A stretch of 26,291 nt of DNA. Source: CAYLOC01 sp964385195 (lineage in GTDB: Bacteria; Actinomycetota; Actinomycetes; Propionibacteriales; Nocardioidaceae). The stretch is from contig CAYLOC010000015.1 of assembly GCA_964385195.1 (NCBI GenBank), forward strand, positions 1 through 26,291, written 5' to 3'. Below are positions 1-7,107 of this stretch, one piece after another. The notes beneath the pieces are model-generated. The model saw nothing but the letters and a program-made list of their open reading frames with translations. It made no database searches and was not told the origin of the DNA. The position numbers and the translations under genes are program-made. Within the stretch, counting starts at the first letter, position 1. Every line of letters begins with the position of its first letter.

Positions 1-159
1 CCCAGGTCAACGGCGTGGTGCCGTGTCTGGAGCCGGTTGGGCGTCCCGTATGACCCGTCCGGCGGTCGTCACCGGGACAGGGGCGGTACCCGGACCCGTT
101 TGGGATCCCTCCGGCTGGTCGTGGATAGAACGGCGACGACCCCTCGCGATATCGAGTGG

Positions 160-900
160 TCACCAGAACAGCGACTGGAACGCTCCCACGACGGTCGGCA
201 CGATACCGACCAGCATGAACGCGGGGAGGAAACATGCCGCCAGCGGTCCGGCCGCCTTGACACCGACGCTGCGGGCACGCACCTGGCTCTGCATCCTGCG
301 TTCGCGACGCCGGTCCTCGGCGAGGAGGGCGAGGCCGTCGACGAGTGGGGCGCCGGACTGGATGGTGCGGCACATGGTCCGGGCCAGTGGACGGAAGGAC
401 GGATCCTGTCCCAACCGGCTCCACTCGGCGACCGGGTCGGCACCGAGCTCGATCCGGCTGGCAACCGCGCGCAGCTCCGCACTCACCGCACCACCGACGG
501 AGTCCGCGACCACGCGCAGCGAAGTCTCCACCGGCCGGCCGACGGCAGCGCAGGCGGCGAGCAGGTCGACCGCAAGCGGGAGGTGGTCACTGATATCGGC
601 CCGTCGGCGCGCCGCACTGGGTGGCTCCAAGCGCCCCACCCACCAGGACAACAGCACTCCGGCGGCTCCAGTGACAGCGGCAAGGATCAGCCCGCCGAAC
701 AGCCACCCCACCACCCCGGCGGCAACGACGCAGACCGCGGTACGTCGCGGCGGGTCCTCCACCAGCGGTGGACGCACCGGGCGGCGAGACCGACCGTCGG
801 CTTCTGGTTGCGTGCTCAGCCGCTGCAGCGCCTGTCCGCCGCGATCGCCGATCCACAGCCAGGCCGACATGAATGCCAGCACGCCGCCGAGAACCCCCAC
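160..900 (-). CDS. tadC: Tad/T2SS-F family pilus assembly membrane protein (TadC-like)
   Basis: 246 aa inner-membrane platform protein of a Flp/Tad pilus or T2SS-like machine. A hydrophobic stretch at about residues 54-88 is followed by a cytoplasmic T2SSF-type helical domain (about 103-215, with DISDHLPLAVDLLAACAAVG at its start). A C-terminal membrane segment (about 216-243) ends right at the stop, as in TadC proteins. It starts 3 nt after the stop of the upstream tadB-like gene, so it is operonic. TadB and TadC together anchor the TadA ATPase. The family call is firm. TadC rather than TadB follows from position as the last of the pair and from the short N-terminal part. The pilin genes expected next in this locus would lie beyond the left window edge. 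Confidence 0.88.
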   Translation of the reverse strand: MGVLGGVLAFMSAWLWIGDRGGQALQRLSTQPEADGRSRRPVRPPLVEDPPRRTAVCVVAAGVVGWLFGGLILAAVTGAAGVLLSWWVGRLEPPSAARRRADISDHLPLAVDLLAACAAVGRPVETSLRVVADSVGGAVSAELRAVASRIELGADPVAEWSRLGQDPSFRPLARTMCRTIQSGAPLVDGLALLAEDRRRERRMQSQVRARSVGVKAAGPLAACFLPAFMLVGIVPTVVGAFQSLFW

Positions 901-903
901 CGG

Positions 904-1704
904 TCACCCCTCCGCGTTGTCAGCCAGCCGCTCGACCCACCACACCCCGACAACGGCCAGGGTGATGCCGGCCAGCAGGCACGCGAGGCCGAACGCCGAC
1001 GACAGCAAGAACCGTGCCGGGCGCGCCCCCATCGAGATGCCCAGCGCGAGCCCGAACACCGGAAGGCCGGCCAGTACCTTCGCCGTCGCTCGCGGAGCGC
1101 CGAGCGCGGCGACCACCTCCGCGCGCGCGTCCTCGTCGGCGCGCAGGCCCATCGCGATCCGCTCCAGCACCACCGCGAGCGCGGCACCAGAGCTGACCGC
1201 TACCTGCCACGCGGCTGCGATCGCCGCAAGGCCCTCGGCCCCCTGAGCGGCGGAGCAGCGGCGCAACGCGGCCGGGACGTCTCCCCCGAGCTCAGCGGCA
1301 CGGGCCACCGACGCCCACTCCGGGAAGTCACCACAGGAGCGACGCACGGCGACAGCGGCCGGAAGGCCGGCACGCAGTTCCGCCGCGAGAGCGTCACACA
1401 GCGCGATCGTGTCGCGCTGCCGTCGGTGCCGGGCCCGGCGATCCCGCCACCGCCGCAGCAACCGCCGTACGGCCAGCATCACGATCAGCGCGCCGACAAG
1501 CACAGTGGACAGCTCGCCGAACGCCAGCACCGGCGCGGCGACGACCAGCGCGGTGGCCCCGCCGACGCCCACGATGCCGAGCGCACGTGTCGGCACCACC
1601 GGGGAGTCCTCGCGCATTCCGGCACGAGCCAGCTGTGGTTCCGCACGCGGCAGCAGCACCCACACGCAGGCGAAGGCCAGCAGAGCCGAACTCACGGTCA
1701 GCAT
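904..1704 (-). CDS. tadB: Tad/T2SS-F family pilus assembly membrane protein (TadB-like)
   Basis: 266 aa. An ATG at 1704 is chosen because the protein then begins with a hydrophobic segment (LTVSSALLAFACVWVLL) and overlaps the tadA end by 7 nt. The open frame continues upstream only as arginine-rich shadow sequence. Membrane segments lie near residues 3-19 and 42-80. The T2SSF helical domain is about 98-205 (IALCDALAAELRAGLPAAVA). Two C-terminal membrane segments lie near 208-226 and 232-256. Role: inner-membrane platform partner of TadC. It is translationally coupled to tadA upstream and tadC downstream. Confidence 0.88.
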   Translation of the reverse strand: MLTVSSALLAFACVWVLLPRAEPQLARAGMREDSPVVPTRALGIVGVGGATALVVAAPVLAFGELSTVLVGALIVMLAVRRLLRRWRDRRARHRRQRDTIALCDALAAELRAGLPAAVAVRRSCGDFPEWASVARAAELGGDVPAALRRCSAAQGAEGLAAIAAAWQVAVSSGAALAVVLERIAMGLRADEDARAEVVAALGAPRATAKVLAGLPVFGLALGISMGARPARFLLSSAFGLACLLAGITLAVVGVWWVERLADNAEG

Positions 1705-2864
1705 GGCCGCCCCCGTTGGGCAAGGAGGCTCTCCAGGGCCTCGGCCCCGGGGCCGACCTGCGGCGCGCCGGTCGGCGGAAACGTCACGGCAGGCACCGCC
1801 TGCACGAGTCCGTCCGAGGTGCGGGTCAGCGCAGCCACCTCGCCCACGCGCCGTTGGCCGTCCGCGGATCGCTGCAGGTGGATCACCGCATGCAGCGCGG
1901 CACCGAGTTGCGCGTGCAGGGCCGCACGCGGCAGACCAGCGGCGACCCCCAGTGCCTCCATCCGCGCCGGGACGTCGCTCGCGGCGTTGGCATGCAGCGT
2001 GCAGCAACCGCCCTCGTGCCCGGTGTTCAGGGCAGCGAGCAGGTCGACGACCTCCGGGCCGCGGACCTCTCCCACGACCAGTCGGTCCGGACGCATCCGT
2101 AGCGCCTCCCTCACCAGCCGGCGCAGCGGCAGCTCACCGACCCCTTCCACGTTCGCCTGCCGTGCCTCCATCGACACCACATGCGGGTGGCGAGGCCTGA
2201 GCTCGTGGGCGTCCTCGACGATCACCAGTCGCTCCTCCGGTGCGGCAGCGGAGAGCAGAGCCGCCAGCAGCGTGGTCTTGCCGCTGCCGGTTCCGCCCGA
2301 GACCAGGAACGCGAGCCTGTGCCGGACCAGGTCCAACAGCAGGTCGGCGGCGGTGCGGCCCATGCTGCCCGTGGCCACCAGGTCGTCGACGGTCATCGTG
2401 GTCCGGGCCGGGACCCGCAGCGACAGGCACGTGCCCGGGCGGGACAGCGGGGCGAGCACGGCGTGGAACCGGACCCCGTCGGCCAGGCGTACGTCGACAA
2501 ACGGCGCAGCGTCGTCGAGGCGCCGTCCGGCCGCAGCCGCCAGACGTTGCGCGAGCCGGCGGACGGCGTCGTCGTCGGAGAACCGGACCCCGGCACGACG
2601 GAGGCCATCGGCCCCGTCGACGTACACCTCATCCGGTCCGTTGACCAGCACATCGGTCACGCCGGGGCGGTGCAACAACGGCTCCAGCGGCCCGGCTCCC
2701 AGGGTGTCGCGACGCAACGCGTCAACGGTGTCGAGCACCTGTGCATCGCCGACCAGCGCACCCTCAGAGCGCAGGGCGGCAGCCACCCCGGCGGGTGACG
2801 GCTCGGCACCCTCATCCGCCAGCCGGGACCGGATCCGGTCCAGCAGCGCCTGATCAACGTCCAC
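1698..2864 (-). CDS. tadA: TadA/CpaF family secretion ATPase
   Basis: 388 aa hexameric traffic ATPase that powers Flp/Tad pilus assembly from the cytoplasmic face. Visible motifs are Walker A GGTGSGKT (190-197), the Asp box VIVEDAHEL (214-222), Walker B LVVGEVRG (262-269) and the His box GHEGGCCTLHA (282-292). The N-terminal domain (about 45-150) is the usual CpaF pilin-ATPase N domain (GAGPLEPLL, DVLVNGPDEVYVD). Start choice: GTG at 2864 has AGGAGG six bases upstream. A GTG at 2870 would overlap the ssd stop as GTGA but abuts the Shine-Dalgarno, so it is less likely; the difference is two residues. Coupled to ssd upstream and tadB downstream. Confidence 0.93.
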   Translation of the reverse strand: MDVDQALLDRIRSRLADEGAEPSPAGVAAALRSEGALVGDAQVLDTVDALRRDTLGAGPLEPLLHRPGVTDVLVNGPDEVYVDGADGLRRAGVRFSDDDAVRRLAQRLAAAAGRRLDDAAPFVDVRLADGVRFHAVLAPLSRPGTCLSLRVPARTTMTVDDLVATGSMGRTAADLLLDLVRHRLAFLVSGGTGSGKTTLLAALLSAAAPEERLVIVEDAHELRPRHPHVVSMEARQANVEGVGELPLRRLVREALRMRPDRLVVGEVRGPEVVDLLAALNTGHEGGCCTLHANAASDVPARMEALGVAAGLPRAALHAQLGAALHAVIHLQRSADGQRRVGEVAALTRTSDGLVQAVPAVTFPPTGAPQVGPGAEALESLLAQRGRPC

Positions 2865-2866
2865 CG

Positions 2867-4006
2867 TCACCCTCCTACGGTGAGCAGTCCGGTACAGACC
2901 CGTTCCAGCCGCCCCCGCGCCAGCGGGCCGGCTCCCTCCGTGATCGCCCGGGCCACCGCCCGGGAGGTCGGAACCACTCCAGCCAGCGGAAGACCCAGGG
3001 TGTCCGCGACCGATTGCGGTGACAGGTCTGCCGTGGGCGCCTCCCGGACCACGACGCGGACGTCGGTACACATCTGATGGAGGTTGGAGAGCATGGCGCT
3101 GGCGCTGGCGGTCGCGCGGACGTTGGCCAGGACGACGAGGAAGAGGGTGTCGCATCGGGGCAGCGCCGCCAGGGCCCCGGGTCCGAGTCGGCGTGGGAGG
3201 TCCGTCACCACGCGGGCGGCTCCCCGGCGTCCGGCGTCGACGATCCGCCGGATCGTGTCGGGATCGGGTTCGTCCTGCCGCCCGTGCCGCCAGGAGAGTA
3301 CGGCGAGGCCACCGGTAGTGGGCAGCGCAGCGCGGAGCGCGTCGGCATTGACCCGCCCTTCCGTCGCGGTCACCTCGGGCCACCGCAGGCCGGGCTCGTC
3401 CTCGCAGCCCACGACCAGATCGATCCCGCCGCCGAGGGGGTCGCCGTCGACCAGCAGGGCCCGTTCCCCGCGGCGGGCGGCGGTCAGCGCGAGCGCGGCG
3501 GCCAGGGTGGAGGCGCCCGCTCCCCCGCAACCACCAACCACCGCCTGGGTCCGCGCCGGACGTCCCGCCCCCTCGGCGACGTCGTTCAGCCGGCGGATCA
3601 GGTCCTGTTGCCCCCCGGGAAGCACCGCAACATCCTCAGCGCGTACCGCGACCGCGAGGCGCCACAGGTCCGCCGGCGGGGACGCGTCGGGCTCGACGGT
3701 GCTCCAGACCAGGACCACGCCCTCCCGAACCGGCAGGTCCAGCGCCGCGACCTCCGCCGCGAGGTCGGCACCAACCAGCACCAGCGGCGCACCGGGCCAG
3801 CGTCGCCGCACGTGGCCGGGCTCGGTCGCTCGCTCGGGGTTCACCGACGCGGCCGCACACAACCGCGACAGCTGGTCGCTCACCACGTCATCGCCGGTCA
3901 CGACCAGGGGACGGTCCCCGGGATCGGCCTCCTCGTCGGTGAGGCCGGGCAGGGCCATCGCCATCTCGTTGTCGCCGGACGCGGCCCGGTGTGCCACTCG
4001 TGTCAT
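2867..4006 (-). CDS. ssd: Ssd/CpaE-like septum-site/Tad locus P-loop protein
   Basis: 379 aa MinD/ParA-superfamily protein of the actinobacterial Ssd (Rv3660c) or TadZ/CpaE type, first gene of the tad operon. The N-terminal half (about 30-145) is a receiver-like pseudo-domain. The ATPase-like half starts with a degenerate P-loop GGCGGAGAST (158-167) that lacks the MinD signature lysine, then LLVDGDPLGGGID (184-196). Members of this family localise pilus machinery to poles or affect septum placement; that is family knowledge. ATG 4006 is used. An alternative ATG at 3964 would remove 14 residues, and neither has a strong Shine-Dalgarno. The stop lies 2 nt before the tadA start chosen here. Coupling to tadA suggests a pilus-positioning role. 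Confidence 0.82.
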   Translation of the reverse strand: MTRVAHRAASGDNEMAMALPGLTDEEADPGDRPLVVTGDDVVSDQLSRLCAAASVNPERATEPGHVRRRWPGAPLVLVGADLAAEVAALDLPVREGVVLVWSTVEPDASPPADLWRLAVAVRAEDVAVLPGGQQDLIRRLNDVAEGAGRPARTQAVVGGCGGAGASTLAAALALTAARRGERALLVDGDPLGGGIDLVVGCEDEPGLRWPEVTATEGRVNADALRAALPTTGGLAVLSWRHGRQDEPDPDTIRRIVDAGRRGAARVVTDLPRRLGPGALAALPRCDTLFLVVLANVRATASASAMLSNLHQMCTDVRVVVREAPTADLSPQSVADTLGLPLAGVVPTSRAVARAITEGAGPLARGRLERVCTGLLTVGG

Positions 4007-4125
4007 GGCCCCATGCTGTCGGCCAGGCGGTCGTGGACCAACGAACGGCCGCAGGCTGTGGACAGCGCTCACGGCACGCGCGCACTGTGGACCGCCACGG
4101 TCGTCCGGACAACTGCGGGTAAGCA

Positions 4126-4256
4126 GACGGTGGCCCCCGGTGGGGGGGATGCCGGGGGCCACCAAGGGTCGGATCCGGGGGGGATGGATGCCGACCCCCT
4201 ACGGCTCAGCGGCGGGGGGATGCCGCTGGCCACTTCCCGCGTAACGCGGGAAGCTC
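4126..4256 (-). ncRNA. 6C-family small RNA (B11-like) with three C-rich loops
   Basis: Read on the minus strand this stretch forms four successive hairpins. The first is a 9-bp stem CTTCCCGCG/CGCGGGAAG with a 3-nt loop (4253-4233). The second is AGCGGC/GCCGCT with loop AUCCCCCC (4227-4208). The third is GGGTCGG+ATCC/GGAT+CCGACCC, loop AU followed by seven C (4197-4166). The fourth is a perfect 12-bp stem GGTGGCCCCCGG/CCGGGGGCCACC, loop CAUCCCCCCCA (4163-4129). Hairpins with six or more C in the loop define the actinobacterial 6C RNA. In M. tuberculosis that RNA (B11) lies, as I recall, between Rv3660c and Rv3661, exactly the gene pair found here. Ends are estimates. The last hairpin may double as terminator, although no U-tract follows. 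Confidence 0.88.
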
Positions 4257-4258
4257 TG

Positions 4259-4291
4259 CGTCTACGGTACCCTTTTCTTGCACCGTCTACG
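4259..4291. promoter_or_regulatory. Direct repeat CGTCTACG in the 6C RNA / HAD divergent promoter region
   Basis: CGTCTACG occurs at 4259-4266 and again at 4284-4291, a 25-bp period. It lies just upstream of the inferred 5' end of the 6C RNA and upstream of the divergent HAD gene. A minus-strand TACCGT (4268-4263) could be the -10 box of the RNA. The plus strand of the same bases reads TACGGT. A shared activator or repressor site is an inference. The remaining bases to the HAD start (4292-4352) show only its Shine-Dalgarno. Confidence 0.35.
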
Positions 4292-4352
4292 CAACCTCCC
4301 ATGACCGATTCTGGGCTTTCCTCCCTAATTGTCGCCGGAAAGGAGTCAGGAT

Positions 4353-5150
4353 TTGCACACGCGGGGCTCGCAGGTTGCGGCGTTTTTTGACCTGGACAAG
4401 ACCGTCATCGCGAAGTCCAGCACGCTCGCGTTCAGCCGCCCGTTCTTCGAAGGTGGGTTGATCAACCGTCGCTCGGTCCTGCGTAGTGCCTACGCCCAGT
4501 TCGTGTACCTCATCGGCGGCGCCGACCACGACCAGATGGAGCGAATGCGGCGCTACTTGTCGGACCTGGCCTCGGGGTGGGACGTGCAGACGGTCAAGGA
4601 CATCGTCGCTGAGACCCTGCACCACATCGTGGACCCGATCGTGTACGACGAGGCGGTCTCGCTGATCCGCGAGCACCACTTGTCCGGCCACGACGTGGTG
4701 CTGGTCTCCTCTTCCGGCGCCGAGGTCGTCGAGCCCATCGGCGCCATGCTGGGCGCCGACCACGTCATCGCCACGCGCATGGTACAAGCCGACGGTCGCT
4801 ACACCGGAGAGCTTGAGTTCTACGCGTACGGCGAGCAGAAGGCGGTGGCGATCAACGCGCTCGCCGAGCAGCGGGGGTATGACCTGACCGCCTGCTCGGC
4901 GTACAGCGACTCCATCACCGACCTGCCGATGCTGGAGGCCGTCGGGCACCCGTACGCCGTCAACCCGGACAAGGCGCTGCGCAAGACCGCGGTGGAACGG
5001 GGGTGGCCGGTGCTGGACTTCACCCGGCCGGTCCAACTGCGACGTGCCACACGGCTGCCTACGCCGAGCCCGATGATCGGCGCGGTGGTCGGCGCTGCCG
5101 CCGTCGCCGGTGCCGCGGTCTGGATGGCGAACCGGCGGCTACGCCGCTGA
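4353..5150 (+). CDS. HAD-IB family phosphatase with C-terminal membrane anchor (Rv3661-like)
   Basis: 265 aa SerB-like HAD subfamily IB hydrolase. Motif I is FFDLDKTV with nucleophile D13 and acid D15. Motif II is the serine stretch VSSSG (118-122), the motif III lysine is K163 (GEQK), and motif IV is YSDSITDLPML (184-194). The C-terminus carries a hydrophobic segment (about 241-259) followed by RRLRR, suggesting a tail anchor with the enzyme in the cytoplasm. TTG 4353 is chosen because AAGGAG sits seven bases upstream; an earlier in-frame TTG at 4329 lies before that Shine-Dalgarno. The substrate is not evident, and phosphoserine or a lysophospholipid-type phosphate are family possibilities. 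The position beside ssd and the 6C RNA matches Rv3661. Confidence 0.87.
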   Translation: MHTRGSQVAAFFDLDKTVIAKSSTLAFSRPFFEGGLINRRSVLRSAYAQFVYLIGGADHDQMERMRRYLSDLASGWDVQTVKDIVAETLHHIVDPIVYDEAVSLIREHHLSGHDVVLVSSSGAEVVEPIGAMLGADHVIATRMVQADGRYTGELEFYAYGEQKAVAINALAEQRGYDLTACSAYSDSITDLPMLEAVGHPYAVNPDKALRKTAVERGWPVLDFTRPVQLRRATRLPTPSPMIGAVVGAAAVAGAAVWMANRRLRR

Positions 5151-5189
5151 GGTTGTGCAGAACTGCTGAAGTAACTCGCCAGTAGCCCT

Positions 5190-5386
5190 TCCATTGCCGC
5201 GGGTTCTGGCGTACAAAGGGGGGTACAAGTCAAGACTGGCACATGGGTCCGGTACCCACGCGGCGACCCACCCTTCGCATGAGGGCAGTCGGCCCCGAGA
5301 GGTACTCGGGACGACAGTAGAGATGCACGCTTGGTAACGGGACTCGTGTGTGAGCGAACGGCGCCTCGAGAGGCGCCGTTCGCATG
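5190..5386 (+). ncRNA. Putative Ms1/6S-like RNA locus, 3' end at assembly gap
   Basis: No ORF with coding character fills the 354 bases between the HAD gene and the Fic-like gene. The stretch is rich in hairpins. GACTG (5234-5238) can pair with CAGTC (5286-5290), enclosing TGGGT-CCGGT-ACCCA and CCCT-N7-AGGG. Then come CCCGAG-AGGTA-CTCGGG (5294-5310) and the long hairpin at 5354-5383. In M. tuberculosis this same interval (Rv3661/Rv3662c) encodes MTS2823, the Ms1 RNA that binds RNA polymerase core; Streptomyces has a 6S-like RNA at the equivalent place. The identification rests on synteny and structure only, not on sequence match. The 5' end is a guess and no strong -10 box was found. Confidence 0.5.
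5354..5383 (+). terminator. Long perfect hairpin next to the gap, probable terminator
   Basis: GCGAACGGCGCCT pairs with AGGCGCCGTTCGC (13 bp) around a CGAG tetraloop. Three bases later the N run begins, so a following T-tract cannot be seen. Its place after the HAD gene and the putative 6S-like RNA suggests an intrinsic terminator. The strong stem could also have caused the sequencing or assembly break. Confidence 0.6.
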
Positions 5387-5486
5387 NNNNNNNNNNNNNN
5401 NNNNNNNNNNNNNNNNNNNNNNNNNNNNNNNNNNNNNNNNNNNNNNNNNNNNNNNNNNNNNNNNNNNNNNNNNNNNNNNNNNNNNN
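5387..5486. other. Assembly gap (100 N)
   Basis: Exactly 100 N, the conventional placeholder for a gap of unknown length. It lies in the intergenic region between the HAD gene and the Fic-like gene, so the true distance and any 3' part of the RNA there are unknown. Bases 5487-5504 after it are only the flank of the next gene. Confidence 0.99.
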
Positions 5487-5504
5487 TTCCACCGGATCAC
5501 TCGT

Positions 5505-6257
5505 TTACTCGGCGTCCTCCGGCACGCTCCACAACGGGCTGTGCCGGACTCCCTCGGCCAGCGCACGGGCGGCGTGCAGCACGAACACCTTCTGCCCGGC
5601 CAGCCCCGCCGTACGGGAGGCCTCCACGGCAGCCAGGTAATCATCGCGCAGTGCCAGGTGACCCGCTTCCGGGACGGTCACCGAGGCCGGATCCACGCCG
5701 CGCGAGACCAGCACCAGCCGTTCCAGCGCACGAGCCACCAGGCCGTTGCCCGACTCGAACGGCGCGGCCGCCAGCAACTGGGCGTGCGCCAGCGCGGCCA
5801 CGGCAACGGCGGGGATCTCGGCGGAGCCCAACAGCGCACGGGCCAGCCCCTGTAACTCCGCGGCGGCATCACCTCCCGCGCGTGGGCGCCCGAGGGAGTC
5901 GCGGGGAACCGCGCCGGCCATGGCCAGGGTGTGCAGCCGGGCGAAGACCTGTAACGGCGCCTGTTGCAGGAGCCCGCTGAGCCCCAGCAGGTCGGCGTTG
6001 AGCCGGGCAGCCCGCAGGGCGACGTCATCGGCGGCACCGTCTCGTAGATCCGCCAGGGTGGCAGAACTGCCCTCCAGCACCGCGCTGGCGTGGGCGCCGC
6101 GCAGTAACGACTCCGCGGTGTCGGCCGGTGCGGTGCGCCGCAGACCGCGGTCCCGTAGCAACGCGTCGACGCTGTCGCGGGCGGCGGCGAGCGTGGAGGG
6201 CACCCCTTCGAGGGAGACGACCCGCGCCATCGCATCGGCGGGAAGTGGCCTGCTCAT
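5505..6257 (-). CDS. Fic-fold protein with degenerate active site (Rv3662c-like)
   Basis: 250 aa. The segment A165-P-F-E-S-G-N-G-L-V-A-R176 lines up with the Fic motif HPFx[D/E]GNGRxxR. The catalytic His is Ala165, the acidic residue is Ser169 and the first Arg is Leu173, while F167, GNG and R176 remain. Upstream, S58-x-x-x-E62-G63 (SAVLEG) matches the (S/T)xxxE(G/N) inhibitory-helix motif of Fic proteins. It is therefore probably a non-catalytic Fic-fold protein; AMP transfer is not expected. Its place beside the HAD gene and 6S-like locus matches Rv3662c. ATG 6257 lacks a Shine-Dalgarno but has a TAGGCT -10 box 8 nt away, fitting a leaderless transcript. An alternative ATG lies at residue 10. 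Confidence 0.78.
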   Translation of the reverse strand: MSRPLPADAMARVVSLEGVPSTLAAARDSVDALLRDRGLRRTAPADTAESLLRGAHASAVLEGSSATLADLRDGAADDVALRAARLNADLLGLSGLLQQAPLQVFARLHTLAMAGAVPRDSLGRPRAGGDAAAELQGLARALLGSAEIPAVAVAALAHAQLLAAAPFESGNGLVARALERLVLVSRGVDPASVTVPEAGHLALRDDYLAAVEASRTAGLAGQKVFVLHAARALAEGVRHSPLWSVPEDAE

Positions 6258-6265
6258 CAGCGGTC

Positions 6266-6271
6266 AGCCTA
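6266..6271 (-). promoter_or_regulatory. -10 box TAGGCT for leaderless Fic-like gene
   Basis: TAGGCT on the minus strand ends 8 nt before the ATG at 6257, the distance expected if transcription begins at the start codon. No Shine-Dalgarno is present. Confidence 0.55.
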
Positions 6272-6293
6272 CGTCGGACCCGGCCGCTCGCCG

Positions 6294-6299
6294 TACACT
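6294..6299 (+). promoter_or_regulatory. -10 box TACACT for methyltransferase gene
   Basis: TACACT (TAnnnT type) ends 9 nt before the ATG at 6309. The transcript would have almost no leader. It is back to back with the TAGGCT box of the divergent gene, 22 bp away. Confidence 0.45.
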
Positions 6300-6308
6300 C
6301 GGGGGACC

Positions 6309-7103
6309 ATGGACGAGCAACTGCGGGATCGCGCCGACGCGTTCGACGGGATGGCCGACACCTACGGGGAGTACCGTCCCGACTACCCCGAGGAGGCGAT
6401 CCGGTGGCTGGTCGGTGACCGGCGCGCGACCGTGCTGGAGCTCGGAGCGGGCACCGGGAAGCTGACCCGGGCGCTGCTGAGCCTCGGGCACACGGTCATT
6501 GCCTCCGACCCGGGGCAGCGCATGGTCTCCACGCTGCGCTCCGATGTCCCGGGCGCGAAGGTGGTCACCGCGCGGGCCGAGGACATCCCGCTGCGGTCGT
6601 CGTCGGTGGACGTGGTCGTGGCGGGCCAGGCGTTCCACTGGTTCGAGCAGGAGCATGCGCTGCCGGAGATCGCGCGGGTGCTACGGCCCGGCGGGGTGCT
6701 CGGTCTGGCGTGGAACTACGGCGACACGCTCGTGCCGTGGGTACGCCGGGTGTTCGACCTGGTCGGGGGGCCGGAGCGACGGGTCGAGCGGGACCCGGTC
6801 GAGGGGTCGGACCTGTTCGAGCCCAGTGACCAGCGGGTGTTCCGGCACTGGCAGCAGGTCTTCCGCGACTCGCTGATCGGGTTCGTACGCAGTAACTCGG
6901 GGGTTGCGGTGATGTCGCCGGAGGGCAGGGACCGGGTGCTGGCGCAGGCAGCGGCGCTCTACGACAGTTACGGCCGCGGCTACGACGGGATGCTCATGCC
7001 GTGGAAGTCCTACTGCTTCCGCACGCGGGTGACCGGCCTGGCCAACTACCGCCGCGAGTCCGTGGACAGCGGCGACGACGACCTGCTGATCGACTTCAGC
7101 TAG
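6309..7103 (+). CDS. Class I SAM-dependent methyltransferase
   Basis: 264 aa cytosolic methyltransferase of the Methyltransf_11/25 type. Motif I VLELGAGTG is at 42-50, an acidic residue follows strand 2 (ASDPGQ), AEDIPLRSSSVDVVVAGQAFHW forms the motif II-III region, and LRPGGVLGLAWN is the post-III motif. The N-terminus RADAFDGMADTYGEYRPDYP is the usual helix of this family. The substrate cannot be deduced. The gene is divergent from the Fic-like gene with only 51 bp between, and ends 4 bp before the convergent DinB-like gene. Confidence 0.85.
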   Translation: MDEQLRDRADAFDGMADTYGEYRPDYPEEAIRWLVGDRRATVLELGAGTGKLTRALLSLGHTVIASDPGQRMVSTLRSDVPGAKVVTARAEDIPLRSSSVDVVVAGQAFHWFEQEHALPEIARVLRPGGVLGLAWNYGDTLVPWVRRVFDLVGGPERRVERDPVEGSDLFEPSDQRVFRHWQQVFRDSLIGFVRSNSGVAVMSPEGRDRVLAQAAALYDSYGRGYDGMLMPWKSYCFRTRVTGLANYRRESVDSGDDDLLIDFS

Positions 7104-7107
7104 CTCC

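Noticed and set aside
1..159. Short minus-strand open frame after tadC starting with GTG near 71
   Set aside because: Only 21 codons, no Shine-Dalgarno and no pilin-like hydrophobic segment. The pilin gene probably lies beyond the window.
37..2853. Very long plus-strand open frame opposite the tad genes
   Set aside because: It is a GC-skewed shadow rich in Arg, Pro and His with no motifs. The minus-strand frames contain the full TadA, TadB and TadC signatures.
4031..4092. GTGGAC repeats resembling DnaA boxes (CTGTCCACA on the minus strand)
   Set aside because: Only one reaches 8 of 9 matches, there is no cluster, no AT-rich unwinding region and no dnaA/dnaN nearby. Chance similarity in GC-rich DNA is more likely.
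5491..5504. Coding sequence continuing into the N run
   Set aside because: The Fic-like gene has its own TAA at 5505-5507. Open frames crossing the N run are artefacts of undefined codons.
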